Shown: piece by piece, positions 24,633 through 32,875 of the stretch
Layout of the letters: each line of letters begins with the position of its first letter
Numbering within the stretch: position 1 is the first letter of the stretch
Notes under the pieces: generated by a model
The model's input: only the letters and a program-made list of their open reading frames with translations
What the model was told of the DNA's origin: nothing
Databases searched by the model: none
Assembly (NCBI RefSeq): GCF_004345245.1
Contig: NZ_SLUQ01000008.1
Location: forward strand, 124,001-188,000
Origin: Rhizobium sp. BK251
Lineage (GTDB): Bacteria > Pseudomonadota > Alphaproteobacteria > Rhizobiales > Rhizobiaceae
Direction of reading: 5' to 3'
Length of the DNA: 64,000 nucleotides
Program-made: the position numbers and the translations under genes

Positions 24633-26215
24633 TGCGTGATTATGTGGTTGCGGTCGATATCGGCACGGGCAGCGCTCGCGCCGGCGTATTCGATGCCCGC
24701 GGACGACTGCTCGGCAAAGGCGAGCATGTGATCGTGATGAACAGGCCGCGCGAAAATCATGCCGAGCACGATTCCGAAGACATCTGGGCGGCGGTCTGCG
24801 CTGCGGTGCGCCAGGCACGGCAGCTCTCCGGGGTGCGTGCCGAGGAGGTCGGCGCCATCGGCTTCGACGCCACCTGCTCGTTGGTGGTGCGCGACACGCA
24901 GGGCAGCCCGCTCACGGTTTCGACCGGTGGCGAGCGCCGCTTCGATACGATCGTCTGGCTCGATCACCGGGCGCTGAAGGAAGCGGATTTCTGCACGGCG
25001 ACCGAACATCGCGTGCTCAAGCATTCCGGGCACTTCATGTCTCCGGAGATGGAAATCCCGAAGCTGATGTGGCTGAAGGCCAACATGCCGGACACATGGG
25101 AACGGGCAGGCTTTTTCTTCGACCTTGCGGATTTCATGACTTGGAAGGCGTCCGGCTCGTCTGCGCGCTCGCGCTGCACGCTCACGTCCAAATGGAACTA
25201 TCAGGCCCACCTGCAGCAGGGGTGGCAGGAGGATTTCCTGGAGGCGACGGGGCTTTCCGACCTGCGCAGGAAGGGTGGCCTGCCGGAGGAGACGGCGCCC
25301 GTCGGCACCAGCGTCGGCAGACTGACGCGCGAGGCAGCCGAGGCGCTCGGCCTTCATGCCGATTGCGAGGTTTCGACCGGCATGATCGACGCCTATGCCG
25401 GTGCGCTCGGCGTCCTCGGCTCCCACGCCGGCGATCCCGGCAGGCTGGAGCATCAGCTTGCCCTCATCGCCGGCACCTCGAGCTGCATCGTCGCCTTCTC
25501 GCGTGAGCCCAAGCCGAGCCACGGCATGTGGGGGCCTTACTACGAGGCGGTGTTTCCGCAATCCTGGCTTGTCGAAGCCGGACAGTCGGCAACGGGCGCC
25601 TTGCTCGACCATATCGTGCGCATGCATGCGGCCGGCGGTGAGCCGACAGCCGCGTTCCACGATCGCATCGTCAAGCGCATCGCCGAGCTTCGTGCCGTTG
25701 AGGGCGACGAATTCGGCGCGCGTATCCATGTGCTTCCCGATTTTCATGGCAATCGCTCGCCGCACGCCGATCCGCACGCCGTCGGCGTCATCAGCGGCAT
25801 GACGCTCGATGCCTCCTTCGACGGGCTTTGCCGCCTCTACTGGCGGGCCAGCCTCGCCATTGCGCTTGGAATCCGCCATATCCTGGAGAGGATGAACGAG
25901 TACGGCTACACGCTTGATACGCTCCACGTCGCCGGCGGCCACGTCAGGAATCCCGTGCTCATGGAACTCTATTCGGATGCCACGGGCTGCTCCGTGGTTA
26001 TTCCGAAGATGAACGAGGCGGTCCTTCTGGGCACTGCCATCGCCGCGTCCGTGGCCTGCGGGATGTATGAGGATCTTGCCGTCGCGGGCGCCGCGATGCA
26101 TCCGGGCGGGGAAGTTCGTGCACCGGACAGGTCGCGGATGGCGCTCTATGATCGCGACTACCGCCGTTTCCTCGCGATGCACCGTCACCGATCGGAACTG
26201 GACGCGATCTCGTGA
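24632..26215 (+). CDS. FGGY carbohydrate kinase, D-ribulokinase-like
   Basis: This 527-residue FGGY kinase should phosphorylate a pentulose with ATP. It has the ATP-binding start VDIGTGSARAGVFD, the stretch GFDATCSLVV with TCSLVV at residues 81-86, catalytic TGMIDAYAGALG and C-terminal VAGGHVRNPVLM. From family literature, a TCSLVV block marks D-ribulokinases of the FGGY/YpCarbK group, unlike xylulokinases (compare GLSGHMHG in XylB at 55095). D-ribulose would come from ribitol, not mannitol. The gene is coupled to the HAD gene by a one-base overlap and ends 3 bases before a convergent RpiR gene. The pentulose assignment is moderately supported. Confidence 0.82.
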   Translation: MRDYVVAVDIGTGSARAGVFDARGRLLGKGEHVIVMNRPRENHAEHDSEDIWAAVCAAVRQARQLSGVRAEEVGAIGFDATCSLVVRDTQGSPLTVSTGGERRFDTIVWLDHRALKEADFCTATEHRVLKHSGHFMSPEMEIPKLMWLKANMPDTWERAGFFFDLADFMTWKASGSSARSRCTLTSKWNYQAHLQQGWQEDFLEATGLSDLRRKGGLPEETAPVGTSVGRLTREAAEALGLHADCEVSTGMIDAYAGALGVLGSHAGDPGRLEHQLALIAGTSSCIVAFSREPKPSHGMWGPYYEAVFPQSWLVEAGQSATGALLDHIVRMHAAGGEPTAAFHDRIVKRIAELRAVEGDEFGARIHVLPDFHGNRSPHADPHAVGVISGMTLDASFDGLCRLYWRASLAIALGIRHILERMNEYGYTLDTLHVAGGHVRNPVLMELYSDATGCSVVIPKMNEAVLLGTAIAASVACGMYEDLAVAGAAMHPGGEVRAPDRSRMALYDRDYRRFLAMHRHRSELDAIS

Positions 26216-26218
26216 AGC

Positions 26219-27100
26219 TCAGCGATTCGGTGGGTCGCCGAACGTCGCCTCGAGCTCGGCTATCCGCCTGCCGCGAATGTTGGCTTCGGCTCCCGCAAGG
26301 AGAATGACCGCCTCCGCGAGACATTCCAGCAGGGCAATGAGGGCAGGAAGGTTCTCGCGGTTCTCCGAGCGGAGGAGTGACAGGGCGAGGGTGGTGCTGG
26401 CATACTCGGTTGCCCAGTCCGTATAGCGGCCGGTCAGCAAAAGCACCTTGCAGCCGGATCGCCGGGCCGATCGCGCAAGTATCCTCGACTTGGTGAAGCG
26501 CCGACAATCAATGATGATCAGCAGCGTATCGTCCATCCCCTCGCGCGCGAGCAGGTCCATGTAGCTTCCGCTCATGCCGTCGAGATAGCGCACCCTGTCG
26601 CGCGCATGGCCGAGCCTGTAGCAGAAATGATGGGTCAGGCTGTCCAGGCGGGGGTGGGAGGCAACGAAGACCTCGCCCGACGAAAGGATCAGGCCCGCGG
26701 CCTCCGCCCATTGTGGCTGGCTGATAAGGTTGTGAAGATGGTGGAGGGCGTCGATCTGCTCGGCCACCAGGCCCGCGAGCGGATTCCCGTTAGAATTGCT
26801 CCGCTGGTGCGCGTCCGGGACAACGGATTCCCAGCTCGCAGTAGCGGCGGTGTCGCGTATGTGGACCTTCATGCCGTCCAGGCCCTGATAGCCGAGCGTG
26901 CGAAGGAAGCGGCCCACGGTCATCGGGCTGAGGTCGAGCCTGTCTGCCACGGAGGCGGCGGTCTCAAAAGGAAGCTCGTTCAGGTGCTCGGAAAAATATC
27001 TCGCGATTCGCCGTTCGGCGGGAGTGCCCGATTTCACATATTGCCGCAGTTTTTGAACAAGATCTTCCAAGCAAGCCTCGTTACCGCCTAGCTGGCGCAT
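26219..27100 (-). CDS. RpiR/MurR-family regulator (HTH plus SIS domain)
   Basis: The 293-residue RpiR-type regulator has an N-terminal helix-turn-helix at about residues 20-75 (TPAERRIARYFSEHL, ASVADRLDLSPMTVGRFLRTLGY). A C-terminal SIS sugar-phosphate-binding domain follows around residues 125-260 (AAGLILSSGEVFVASHPRLD, DTLLIIIDCRRF). Family members sense phosphosugars. It converges on the kinase gene with only 3 bases between stops, so any control of the kinase would have to act at a distance. The region upstream of its start (27101-27317) has an AT-rich palindrome. Confidence 0.85.
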   Translation of the reverse strand: MRQLGGNEACLEDLVQKLRQYVKSGTPAERRIARYFSEHLNELPFETAASVADRLDLSPMTVGRFLRTLGYQGLDGMKVHIRDTAATASWESVVPDAHQRSNSNGNPLAGLVAEQIDALHHLHNLISQPQWAEAAGLILSSGEVFVASHPRLDSLTHHFCYRLGHARDRVRYLDGMSGSYMDLLAREGMDDTLLIIIDCRRFTKSRILARSARRSGCKVLLLTGRYTDWATEYASTTLALSLLRSENRENLPALIALLECLAEAVILLAGAEANIRGRRIAELEATFGDPPNR

Positions 27101-27317
27101 CGTCTGAGCGAACTGAATTTAAGGTCATGCCCCCACGGGATACTTGCGAAACTGCTCGCAGGTTTAAGTTCTTGTTTTTATAAACGGGCTAACTATATAT
27201 TAGTTAATCCTTTATTACAATATTTCTGTTTGCGCAATGCTGTGTGCCAATTGGAAGCATACTTGTCTGCAATTGCGGTCATTCCTACATCACAACCTCA
27301 ATCAAAAGGATGAGGGA
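27101..27317. other. AT-rich divergent intergenic region with 17-bp palindrome
   Basis: This gap between the divergent RpiR and EI24 genes contains a markedly AT-rich core. TAACTA-TATAT-TAGTTA at 27190-27206 is a perfect inverted repeat. TTTATAA (27176-27182) and TTAATCC-type stretches could be promoter parts. I see no gene here. Confidence 0.45.
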
Positions 27318-28031
27318 ATGATTCTAGACGCAGCGCGATTGTCCTTTTCCAATCTTCTAGCGCCGGAAACGCGTGCCATATTCTGGAAGGTGCTCGGACT
27401 GACGGTTCTGGCACTTGCCGCATTGTGGCTGGCCGTGCGCGGTGTGTTCATTGCCTTTGCGCTGCCGTGGATCGAGAGTTTCTTTCCGGGCGTTCCGGAT
27501 TGGGCCGGCTGGCTGGCATTCGTATTTGCCGTGTTTGCCGGCCTCGGCCTGGCTGTCGCGCTCGCGCTGCTTCTTTCGCCGGTGACGGCGTTGATCGCAG
27601 GCCTTTTCCTCGATGATGTCGCGGAGGTTGTGGAACGGCGCGACTATGCAGCCGATCCGCCAGGAAATGCCATGCCGCTGGGGCCGGCAATCGCCAGTTC
27701 GATCAAGTTCCTGGGCGTGGTTATCCTAGGCAATCTCGTGGCTCTGGCACTATTGTTCGTGCCCGGCGTGAACCTGATCGCCTTCTTCATCGTGAACGGC
27801 TACCTGCTCGGGCGCGAGTTCTTCGAGTTCGCGGCGATGCGCTTCCGCTCGCCCGCGGAAGCGCGGCTTTTCCGCGCCAAGCATTGGCAGACGGTCTTTC
27901 TCGGCGGCCTGGTGATCGCCGCCTTCCTTGCCGTGCCGATCGTCAACCTGCTCACGCCGCTCTTTGCCGCCGGCATGATGGTCCATCTTCACAAGCTCCT
28001 GTCGCGGCAGGACCGGGGGTTCCGCGGCTAG
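27318..28031 (+). CDS. EI24/CysZ-like membrane protein
   Basis: The 237-residue integral membrane protein has about five to six hydrophobic segments and belongs to the EI24/CysZ-like group. Examples are VLALAALWLAVRGVFIAFAL, GWLAFVFAVFAGLGLAVALALLL and GVVILGNLVALALLFVPGVNLIAFFIVNGYLLGREFFE. The phrase NLIAFFIVNGYLLGREFFE is typical of this family. CysZ proteins import sulfate, but the rhizobial relatives are mostly uncharacterised, so I do not assign transport. ATG 27318 follows TGAGGG, and the longer frame from 27237 lacks a ribosome site. It converges on the VOC gene 10 bases away. Confidence 0.75.
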   Translation: MILDAARLSFSNLLAPETRAIFWKVLGLTVLALAALWLAVRGVFIAFALPWIESFFPGVPDWAGWLAFVFAVFAGLGLAVALALLLSPVTALIAGLFLDDVAEVVERRDYAADPPGNAMPLGPAIASSIKFLGVVILGNLVALALLFVPGVNLIAFFIVNGYLLGREFFEFAAMRFRSPAEARLFRAKHWQTVFLGGLVIAAFLAVPIVNLLTPLFAAGMMVHLHKLLSRQDRGFRG

Positions 28032-28041
28032 CGGGTACGGG

Positions 28042-28467
28042 CTATGCCGGCAGGGCGGAGGCGTCGTACATAGCGGCGAATTCCGCGCTCGGCGGGATGG
28101 GCTTGATTACGTCGATCAGCACGCCGTTCGGATCAGCGGCTATGAAATGGCGCTGCCCGAAGGCCTCGTCGCAAAGATCCTTCAGGATCGGCAGCCCCGC
28201 CTTGCGGCAGGTCTCGTGGACGGCATCCGCATCATCTACCTCGAAATTCAGGATGAGGCCCGATACCCGGCCGCGGCTCGCTGCCGGTATGGTTTCGTGG
28301 TTGCCGTCGAGGATCGCAAGCGTCACGTGCGGATCCTCTTCCGACTGGAGATGGATGTACCAGTCGCTGGTAAAGAGCGGCGCAAAACGAAAATGGTCGC
28401 AATAGAATGCGGCCGTGCCGGCGACATCGTCCGTCATGATCACGGGGTAATAGCTCGTCGATTTCAT
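28042..28467 (-). CDS. VOC/glyoxalase-fold protein
   Basis: The 141-residue vicinal-oxygen-chelate protein is one repeat pair long (beta-alpha-beta-beta-beta twice). Typical blocks are YYPVIMTDDVAGTAAFYCDHF, VSGLILNFEVDDADAVHE and HFIAADPNGVLIDVIKPI. VOC proteins include glyoxalases, dioxygenases and antibiotic-binding resistance proteins, and the sequence does not decide among them. It diverges from a TetR gene across an 82-base gap carrying two matching operators, so it is almost certainly the repressor's target. A role in handling a small reactive or toxic compound is inference. Confidence 0.82.
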   Translation of the reverse strand: MKSTSYYPVIMTDDVAGTAAFYCDHFRFAPLFTSDWYIHLQSEEDPHVTLAILDGNHETIPAASRGRVSGLILNFEVDDADAVHETCRKAGLPILKDLCDEAFGQRHFIAADPNGVLIDVIKPIPPSAEFAAMYDASALPA

Positions 28468-28488
28468 CTTCTCCTCCTTCGGAAGTTA

Positions 28489-28537
28489 ACATACAATCTG
28501 CATGTTTCTTTTATTAACATACATACAGACTGTATGT
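28489..28537. promoter_or_regulatory. twin 17-bp TetR operators in a divergent promoter
   Basis: Site 1 is ACATACAATCTGCATGT (28489-28505, one mismatch) and site 2 is ACATACAGACTGTATGT (28521-28537, perfect). Both fit ACATACA-N3-TGYATGT. Their centres are 32 bp apart, about three helical turns. They lie between the VOC gene and the TetR gene and would allow one repressor to control both directions. Confidence 0.7.
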
Positions 28538-28549
28538 AAATGGTGTTGA

Positions 28550-29140
28550 ATGAGCCGCAGCAATCGCGAGAGAACCGAGACGACGAGGAACGCATTGATC
28601 GAGGCGGCGCGCGCGCTCTTCGTATCCAAAGGCTATGCCGACACCGCGACGCCCGAAATCGTGGAGGCGGCGGGGCTTACGCGCGGCGCGCTCTATCACC
28701 ATTTCGAGGACAAGAGGGCGCTGTTCGAGGCGGTTATCGCACGAGAGGCGCAGGCCGTCGCCGAGGCGATCGAGGCGGGATCACCGCAGTTCGGCACGGC
28801 ATATGAAAAGCTGATCTCCGGTGCCGCGGCCTATTTCGACGCGATGGCCGTCCCGGGCCGGACGCGTCTGCTGCTGCTTGACGGCCCCGCTGTGCTCGGC
28901 CTCGACGAGCTCGGCGCGATCGACCGCGAGAATGCCGAAGGGACCCTGCGGGAGGGGCTTTCCGACTACCTATCGGAAAGCGGCAAGCCGCTCGACCTGC
29001 TCGACCCCCTGACCGTGTTGGTCTCGGCCGCCTTCGACCGCGCGGCGATTGCAATCGCGGCCGGCGGCGACAGGATAGACTACGAGCGAGCCATCGCTGC
29101 TCTAATCGACGGCATCGGCGCCGATCAGCTGCGGCGGTAG
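28550..29140 (+). CDS. TetR-family regulator of the VOC gene
   Basis: The 196-residue TetR repressor has its helix-turn-helix at about residues 8-55 (RNALIEAARALFVSKGYADTATPEIVEAAGLTRGALYHHFEDK). The C-terminal part has a TetR ligand domain (GRTRLLLLDGPAVLGLDELGAIDREN). It starts 13 bases downstream of the nearer of two identical-format operators and diverges from the VOC gene, so autorepression and repression of VOC are likely. Its last 39 bases overlap the 3' end of nth on the other strand. The effector is unknown. Confidence 0.87.
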   Translation: MSRSNRERTETTRNALIEAARALFVSKGYADTATPEIVEAAGLTRGALYHHFEDKRALFEAVIAREAQAVAEAIEAGSPQFGTAYEKLISGAAAYFDAMAVPGRTRLLLLDGPAVLGLDELGAIDRENAEGTLREGLSDYLSESGKPLDLLDPLTVLVSAAFDRAAIAIAAGGDRIDYERAIAALIDGIGADQLRR

Positions 29141-29881
29141 CTCCACCAGCGGGGCGGGCACGTCGCAGGTCTTTTCCGGCGAGCGACAGAGATCGGCGAT
29201 GACGCAGCGCTCGCATTCCGGCTTGCGCGCTTTGCAGCAGTATCTTCCATGCAGAATCAACCAATGATGCGCATGATACAGATAGTGGTTCGGAATGGCT
29301 TTCAGCAGCCGCTCTTCCACCTCGTCCGGCGTTTTGCCCGGCGCGAGCCTGATGCGGTTAGCAATCCTGAATATGTGCGTGTCGACTGCCAGCGTAGCTT
29401 TCCCGAAGGCCATTGAAAGCACGACGTTTGCGGTCTTGCGGCCGACGCCCGGCAAGGTGACCAGTTCCTCCCTGGTCTGCGGCACCTCGCCGCCATACCG
29501 CTCCACGAGCATCCGGGAAAGGGCGATGACGTTCTTCGCCTTGTTCCTGTAGAGACCGATCGTCTTGATGTAGTCGCGCAGGCGCTCCTCGCCAAGCTCG
29601 AGCATCTTCTCGGGCGTATCGGCAATCTTGAAGAGAGCGCGCGTCGCCCTGTTGACGCCGGCGTCGGTCGCCTGGGCGGAAAGCGCAACCGCAACGACGA
29701 GCGTGAAGGGATTGGTATGCTCGAGTTCGCCCTTCGGCTCGGGCCGCTGCACGGAGAATCGACGGAAGATCTCTTCAACCTCGGCCTTGGAATAGGCACT
29801 GCGCGCCTGCTGCTTCCGCCGACCGGTCGCACTCAGCTTGCGCGGTGCATCGATCATGGATTTTGGTTTGGGATTTGACAT
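29102..29881 (-). CDS. nth: endonuclease III (base-excision repair)
   Basis: The 259-residue bifunctional DNA glycosylase/AP lyase removes oxidised pyrimidines. The helix-hairpin-helix LPGVGRKTANV contains catalytic Lys149, and Asp167 is in AVDTHIFRI. The iron-sulfur cluster cysteines are 216, 223, 226 and 232 in the usual C-x6-C-x2-C-x5-C spacing. The frame opens 12 codons earlier (to 29917), but MSNPKPKS at 29881 avoids overlap with the divergent DUF2244 gene. Neither start has a strong ribosome site. The 3' end overlaps the tetR coding region by 39 bases in antisense. Confidence 0.93.
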   Translation of the reverse strand: MSNPKPKSMIDAPRKLSATGRRKQQARSAYSKAEVEEIFRRFSVQRPEPKGELEHTNPFTLVVAVALSAQATDAGVNRATRALFKIADTPEKMLELGEERLRDYIKTIGLYRNKAKNVIALSRMLVERYGGEVPQTREELVTLPGVGRKTANVVLSMAFGKATLAVDTHIFRIANRIRLAPGKTPDEVEERLLKAIPNHYLYHAHHWLILHGRYCCKARKPECERCVIADLCRSPEKTCDVPAPLVELPPQLIGADAVD

Positions 29882-29903
29882 GGAGAATCTATACTCAACC
29901 GCC

Positions 29904-30401
29904 ATGACGGAAAGCAACGCCGACGCGCTCCAGGAGCAACCCGTTTTTGCGGCGGAACTCTACCCCTACCGGTCACTCGGTCGGAAGGGCTTCCGGATAT
30001 TGCTGCTTATGACCGGTGGCGTCTGCCTTTTCTACGGAATGCTCTTCGCCACCACCGGCGCATGGCCGATCGGCATGTTCTTCGGGCTCGATTTTGTACT
30101 GCTCTACGGAGCCTTCTGGCTGAACTACCGTTCGGGCAGGGTGCGCGAGGAAGTCACGGTCTCGCGCACGAGCGTTTCGGTGCGCAAATACTCGCCTTCA
30201 GGCCGGATGGTCGAGCACCTGTTCAATCCCTTCTGGACCCGGTTCTTCGTTCGCCGTCACCAGGAGATCGGCATTCTCTCGATGTACATCGCCGGCGAGG
30301 GCCGGGGCACGGATGTTGGCTCCTTCCTCAATCCGGAGGATCGGGAAAGCTTCGCCAAGGCCTTCAGGGGCGCGCTCGCCACCGTGAAGCGGCGCATATA
30401 G
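29904..30401 (+). CDS. DUF2244 family membrane protein
   Basis: The 165-residue protein has two adjacent transmembrane helices (ILLLMTGGVCLFYGMLFA and WPIGMFFGLDFVLLYGAFWL). A soluble C-terminal part follows with the family pattern YRSGRVREEVTVSRTSVSVRKYSPSGR and FNPFWTRFFV. This matches DUF2244, a proteobacterial family of unknown function. MTESNAD at 29904 is preferred; an upstream ATG at 29838 would run into the nth coding region. It diverges from nth with only 22 bases between starts, so their promoters must overlap each other's coding ends. Confidence 0.82.
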   Translation: MTESNADALQEQPVFAAELYPYRSLGRKGFRILLLMTGGVCLFYGMLFATTGAWPIGMFFGLDFVLLYGAFWLNYRSGRVREEVTVSRTSVSVRKYSPSGRMVEHLFNPFWTRFFVRRHQEIGILSMYIAGEGRGTDVGSFLNPEDRESFAKAFRGALATVKRRI

Positions 30402-30468
30402 CGCGACAGCAAGAAACGGGTGGCCTGCGGCTCTCCTTCATGGTTTTCTTCCCACAAGGAGAAATACG

Positions 30469-31341
30469 ATGAACATGATAGCAAGCCTCTCGCACGACAT
30501 CACGCCCACGGGTTCCGATTACGAGACCGTTCGGCAGGTCATCGAGCTCATTTCCGAGGATTATCGCGAGCAGCCTTCCCTGGAGGCGATCGCGTCGCGT
30601 CTCGGCCAGTCGCCGACCCAATTGCAGAAGACCTTCACGCGCTGGGCCGGCCTTTCGCCGAAGGCCTTCCTGCAGGCCGTTACGCTCGACCACGCCAAGC
30701 GCCTGCTTCGCAAGGAGGAGATGCCGCTGCTGGAAACCTCCATAGAGGTCGGTCTCTCAGGCCCCAGCCGTCTGCACGACCTCTTCGTCACGCATGAGGC
30801 GATGTCGCCCGGGGAATGGAAGGCGAGGGGCGGCGGCCTGACGATCCGCTATGGCTTCCATCGTTCGCCCTTCGGAATTGCGCTCGTCATGGTCACGGAC
30901 CGCGGACTTGCCGGCCTCGCCTTCAGCGATACAGGCGACGAGAAGGCGTGCCTGGAAGACATGACATGCCGATGGCCGAACGCGGACTATGTGGAAGATA
31001 CAGAGGCGACCGCCACCTATGCCGAGCAGATCTTCGAGCCATCGCGGTGGTCGTCCGACCAGCCGCTCCGCGTCGTCCTGATCGGCACGGACTTTCAGGT
31101 CCGCGTCTGGGAGAGCCTGCTAAAGATCCCGATGGGTCATGCAGTCACCTATTCGGACATCGCAAACGATATCGGACAACCAACTGCCGCGCGCGCCGTC
31201 GGTGCTGCCGTCGGCCGCAATCCGATCTCGTTCGTCGTGCCCTGCCATCGGGCGCTCGGCCGCAGCGGGGCGCTCACCGGCTACCATTGGGGACTGACGC
31301 GCAAGCGCGCCATGCTCGGTTGGGAATCCGGTCAGGTATAG
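30469..31341 (+). CDS. AraC-HTH/O6-alkylguanine-DNA alkyltransferase fusion (Ada-like)
   Basis: The 290-residue protein joins an N-terminal AraC-type helix-turn-helix (about residues 20-105: LEAIASRLGQSPTQLQKTFTRWAGLSPKAFLQAV) to a C-terminal Ogt/MGMT domain. The acceptor Cys259 lies in VVPCHRALG, followed by GALTGYHWGLTRKRAML. It repairs O6-alkylguanine by suicidal alkyl transfer and may also bind DNA. It lacks the N-terminal zinc/Cys phosphotriester-accepting domain of E. coli Ada, so methylphosphotriester-triggered activation is not expected. An AAGGAGAAATACG ribosome site supports ATG 30469. This architecture is common in alphaproteobacteria. Confidence 0.9.
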   Translation: MNMIASLSHDITPTGSDYETVRQVIELISEDYREQPSLEAIASRLGQSPTQLQKTFTRWAGLSPKAFLQAVTLDHAKRLLRKEEMPLLETSIEVGLSGPSRLHDLFVTHEAMSPGEWKARGGGLTIRYGFHRSPFGIALVMVTDRGLAGLAFSDTGDEKACLEDMTCRWPNADYVEDTEATATYAEQIFEPSRWSSDQPLRVVLIGTDFQVRVWESLLKIPMGHAVTYSDIANDIGQPTAARAVGAAVGRNPISFVVPCHRALGRSGALTGYHWGLTRKRAMLGWESGQV

Positions 31342-31406
31342 GGAGAGCGCGGGCGAGCTCGGCATGCGCCATGCCGGGATGGCGCTGAGCGACCCGACTT
31401 GCGGGC

Positions 31407-32438
31407 TTATCGGCTGGACGCGGAGTGTTGCGGCGGATTGAGCGCGACGTCGGCGGCGGCATCGCCTGCAAGCTCCAGCAGTGCCTTCGCTGCGCTCTCG
31501 TCGGTGATCAGAGTATTGCAGCCGATCCGCTTGATCGTGGCGCGGATTGCCACGGCCCGGTGCGCGCCACCTGAGGAAAGAACGATGTGCTTGGCGTTCT
31601 TCAGCGTATCCAAGTCGACCGACATGACGCGGCGGTTGATGGAGTGGTCGACGGAATTGCCGTCACTGTCGAGGAAATTGAACATGGTGTCGCAGACGCA
31701 GCCCGCGTCGACCAGTTCCTGAAGTTCCTTCTTGGAGATCCAGCCTTCGGAAAGCGAGGTCGAGTGCGGGCCGATATCTCCGCAGCTGACGATCGCCAGA
31801 TCGAGGTCTTCCGCGAGCCGGTAGATCGTGTCCAGCCCGCATTTCTCGATGAGATTGCGCTTGGTCTGGACCGAATCGACGAGCAGCGGGGCGAGGAACA
31901 TGTAGCACTCCGCACCGAGCTGGTTTGCCAGCCGCCAGGTGTAGTCGATCGGGTTCGTCTGGTGCACGGCGACAATGCCGCCGAGCAGCGAAACGATCTT
32001 GCAATTGTCCCGGCGCGGTGGGCGGAAGCTTGAAAGCGAGGCCGTCATGGTACGGCCCCAGCCGACACCGATCGTATAGTCGTCGGGTATCGCTTCCGAA
32101 AGAAAACGACCGAGCGCGAGACCCACGCTCCTTGCGACCGCGTCCACCGTCGGTTCGGCGGGGGCGGGGACGACGATTGCCTCGTCAAGGCCGTAGGCGC
32201 GTTCCAACTTGATCGCAAGCTCGACGCAGTCGTCGATCGCCTCGTTGATCCATATCTGAACCTCGCTGCGCTTCATGGCCTCATCGAGGAGGCGGATGAC
32301 GGTGGTGCGGCTGATGCCGAGCTGCTCGGCAACGTCCTTCTGGGTCAGTCCCTGGTTGTAGTAGAGCCATGCGGCCCTCAGTCGCAGGGATGCCGCCTCC
32401 GAATAGGCGGTGTGCGTGCCGCGTCTCAGCTTTACCAC
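31407..32438 (-). CDS. SorC/DeoR-type regulator divergent from transaldolase
   Basis: The 343-residue SorC-family regulator has its helix-turn-helix at about residues 20-60 (RAAWLYYNQGLTQKDVAEQLGISRTTVIRLLDEA). A SorC effector domain follows (IGVGWGRTMTASLSSF, IVSLLGGIVAVHQTNPIDYT, VSCGDIGPHSTSLSEGW). It is longer than SmoC at 16992 and clearly a different subgroup, closer to EryD-like regulators. It diverges from tal across a 437-base region with its own TTGACA promoter. Sugar or polyol phosphate sensing is family knowledge; control of tal is inference. Confidence 0.85.
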   Translation of the reverse strand: MVKLRRGTHTAYSEAASLRLRAAWLYYNQGLTQKDVAEQLGISRTTVIRLLDEAMKRSEVQIWINEAIDDCVELAIKLERAYGLDEAIVVPAPAEPTVDAVARSVGLALGRFLSEAIPDDYTIGVGWGRTMTASLSSFRPPRRDNCKIVSLLGGIVAVHQTNPIDYTWRLANQLGAECYMFLAPLLVDSVQTKRNLIEKCGLDTIYRLAEDLDLAIVSCGDIGPHSTSLSEGWISKKELQELVDAGCVCDTMFNFLDSDGNSVDHSINRRVMSVDLDTLKNAKHIVLSSGGAHRAVAIRATIKRIGCNTLITDESAAKALLELAGDAAADVALNPPQHSASSR

Positions 32439-32875
32439 TGGCCTTCCCGCACTAGATAGAACCGATCTGCCGCCAAGTGGCGGTCCGCGACGCCTTTGGC
32501 CGCCTTGGTGTCGATATTGTACGACATGAAACTTATGTCAATTGAAATGCACAAATGTCCCTTGACTTTTCGCCGGGCGTTTGGCGATAGTCGTGCGGAA
32601 GATCGGGTTTGCTCGTCCGGGGGAGGACAGAGTGCGAGCATGCGGGAGACGAGGAATTTTGCGGGCCGCTCATGCGGTTTTTTGTTGTGGTCGGTAAGTT
32701 TTGGCCGGAAAATGAGGCGAAGGACGTCGTTCGACGGGATGCTCGCTGGACCCCTCGCCCTGACGAAGCGACCACCGCGGATGTGGCCGCAAGCATGGAA
32801 TCTCTTCCTGACTGAAGCATAAGCCGGGCGATGGCGTTCCGGCCCAACAGTTCAAGTTCACAAAGGATAGTCATC
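32439..32875. other. 437-base divergent regulatory region, no credible gene
   Basis: I see no real gene here: the frames present overlap each other and show no domain. It holds the promoters and inverted repeat described at 32513-32591. The last 250 bases are an apparently unstructured tal leader ending in AAAGGAT, the ribosome site of tal. Confidence 0.5.
32513..32591. promoter_or_regulatory. divergent promoters with GACAT inverted repeat
   Basis: On the minus strand, TTGACA (32541-32536) is 17 bases from AATATC (32518-32513), a promoter for the SorC-type regulator. Its spacer holds GACAT-N7-ATGTC (32523-32527 and 32535-32539). A third ATGTC lies at 32555-32559, next to the plus-strand -35-like TTGACT (32562-32567) and -10-like GATAGT (32586-32591) facing tal. 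The repeat is a candidate regulator site. Confidence 0.5.

Noticed and set aside
22380..24818. 812-codon minus-strand open frame opposite mtlK and the HAD gene
   Set aside because: It is a shadow of conserved plus-strand enzymes with catalytic motifs; the translated product looks random.
32496..32822. 108-codon open frame between the SorC regulator and tal
   Set aside because: It overlaps promoter elements and other frames, has no domain and a random-looking sequence.
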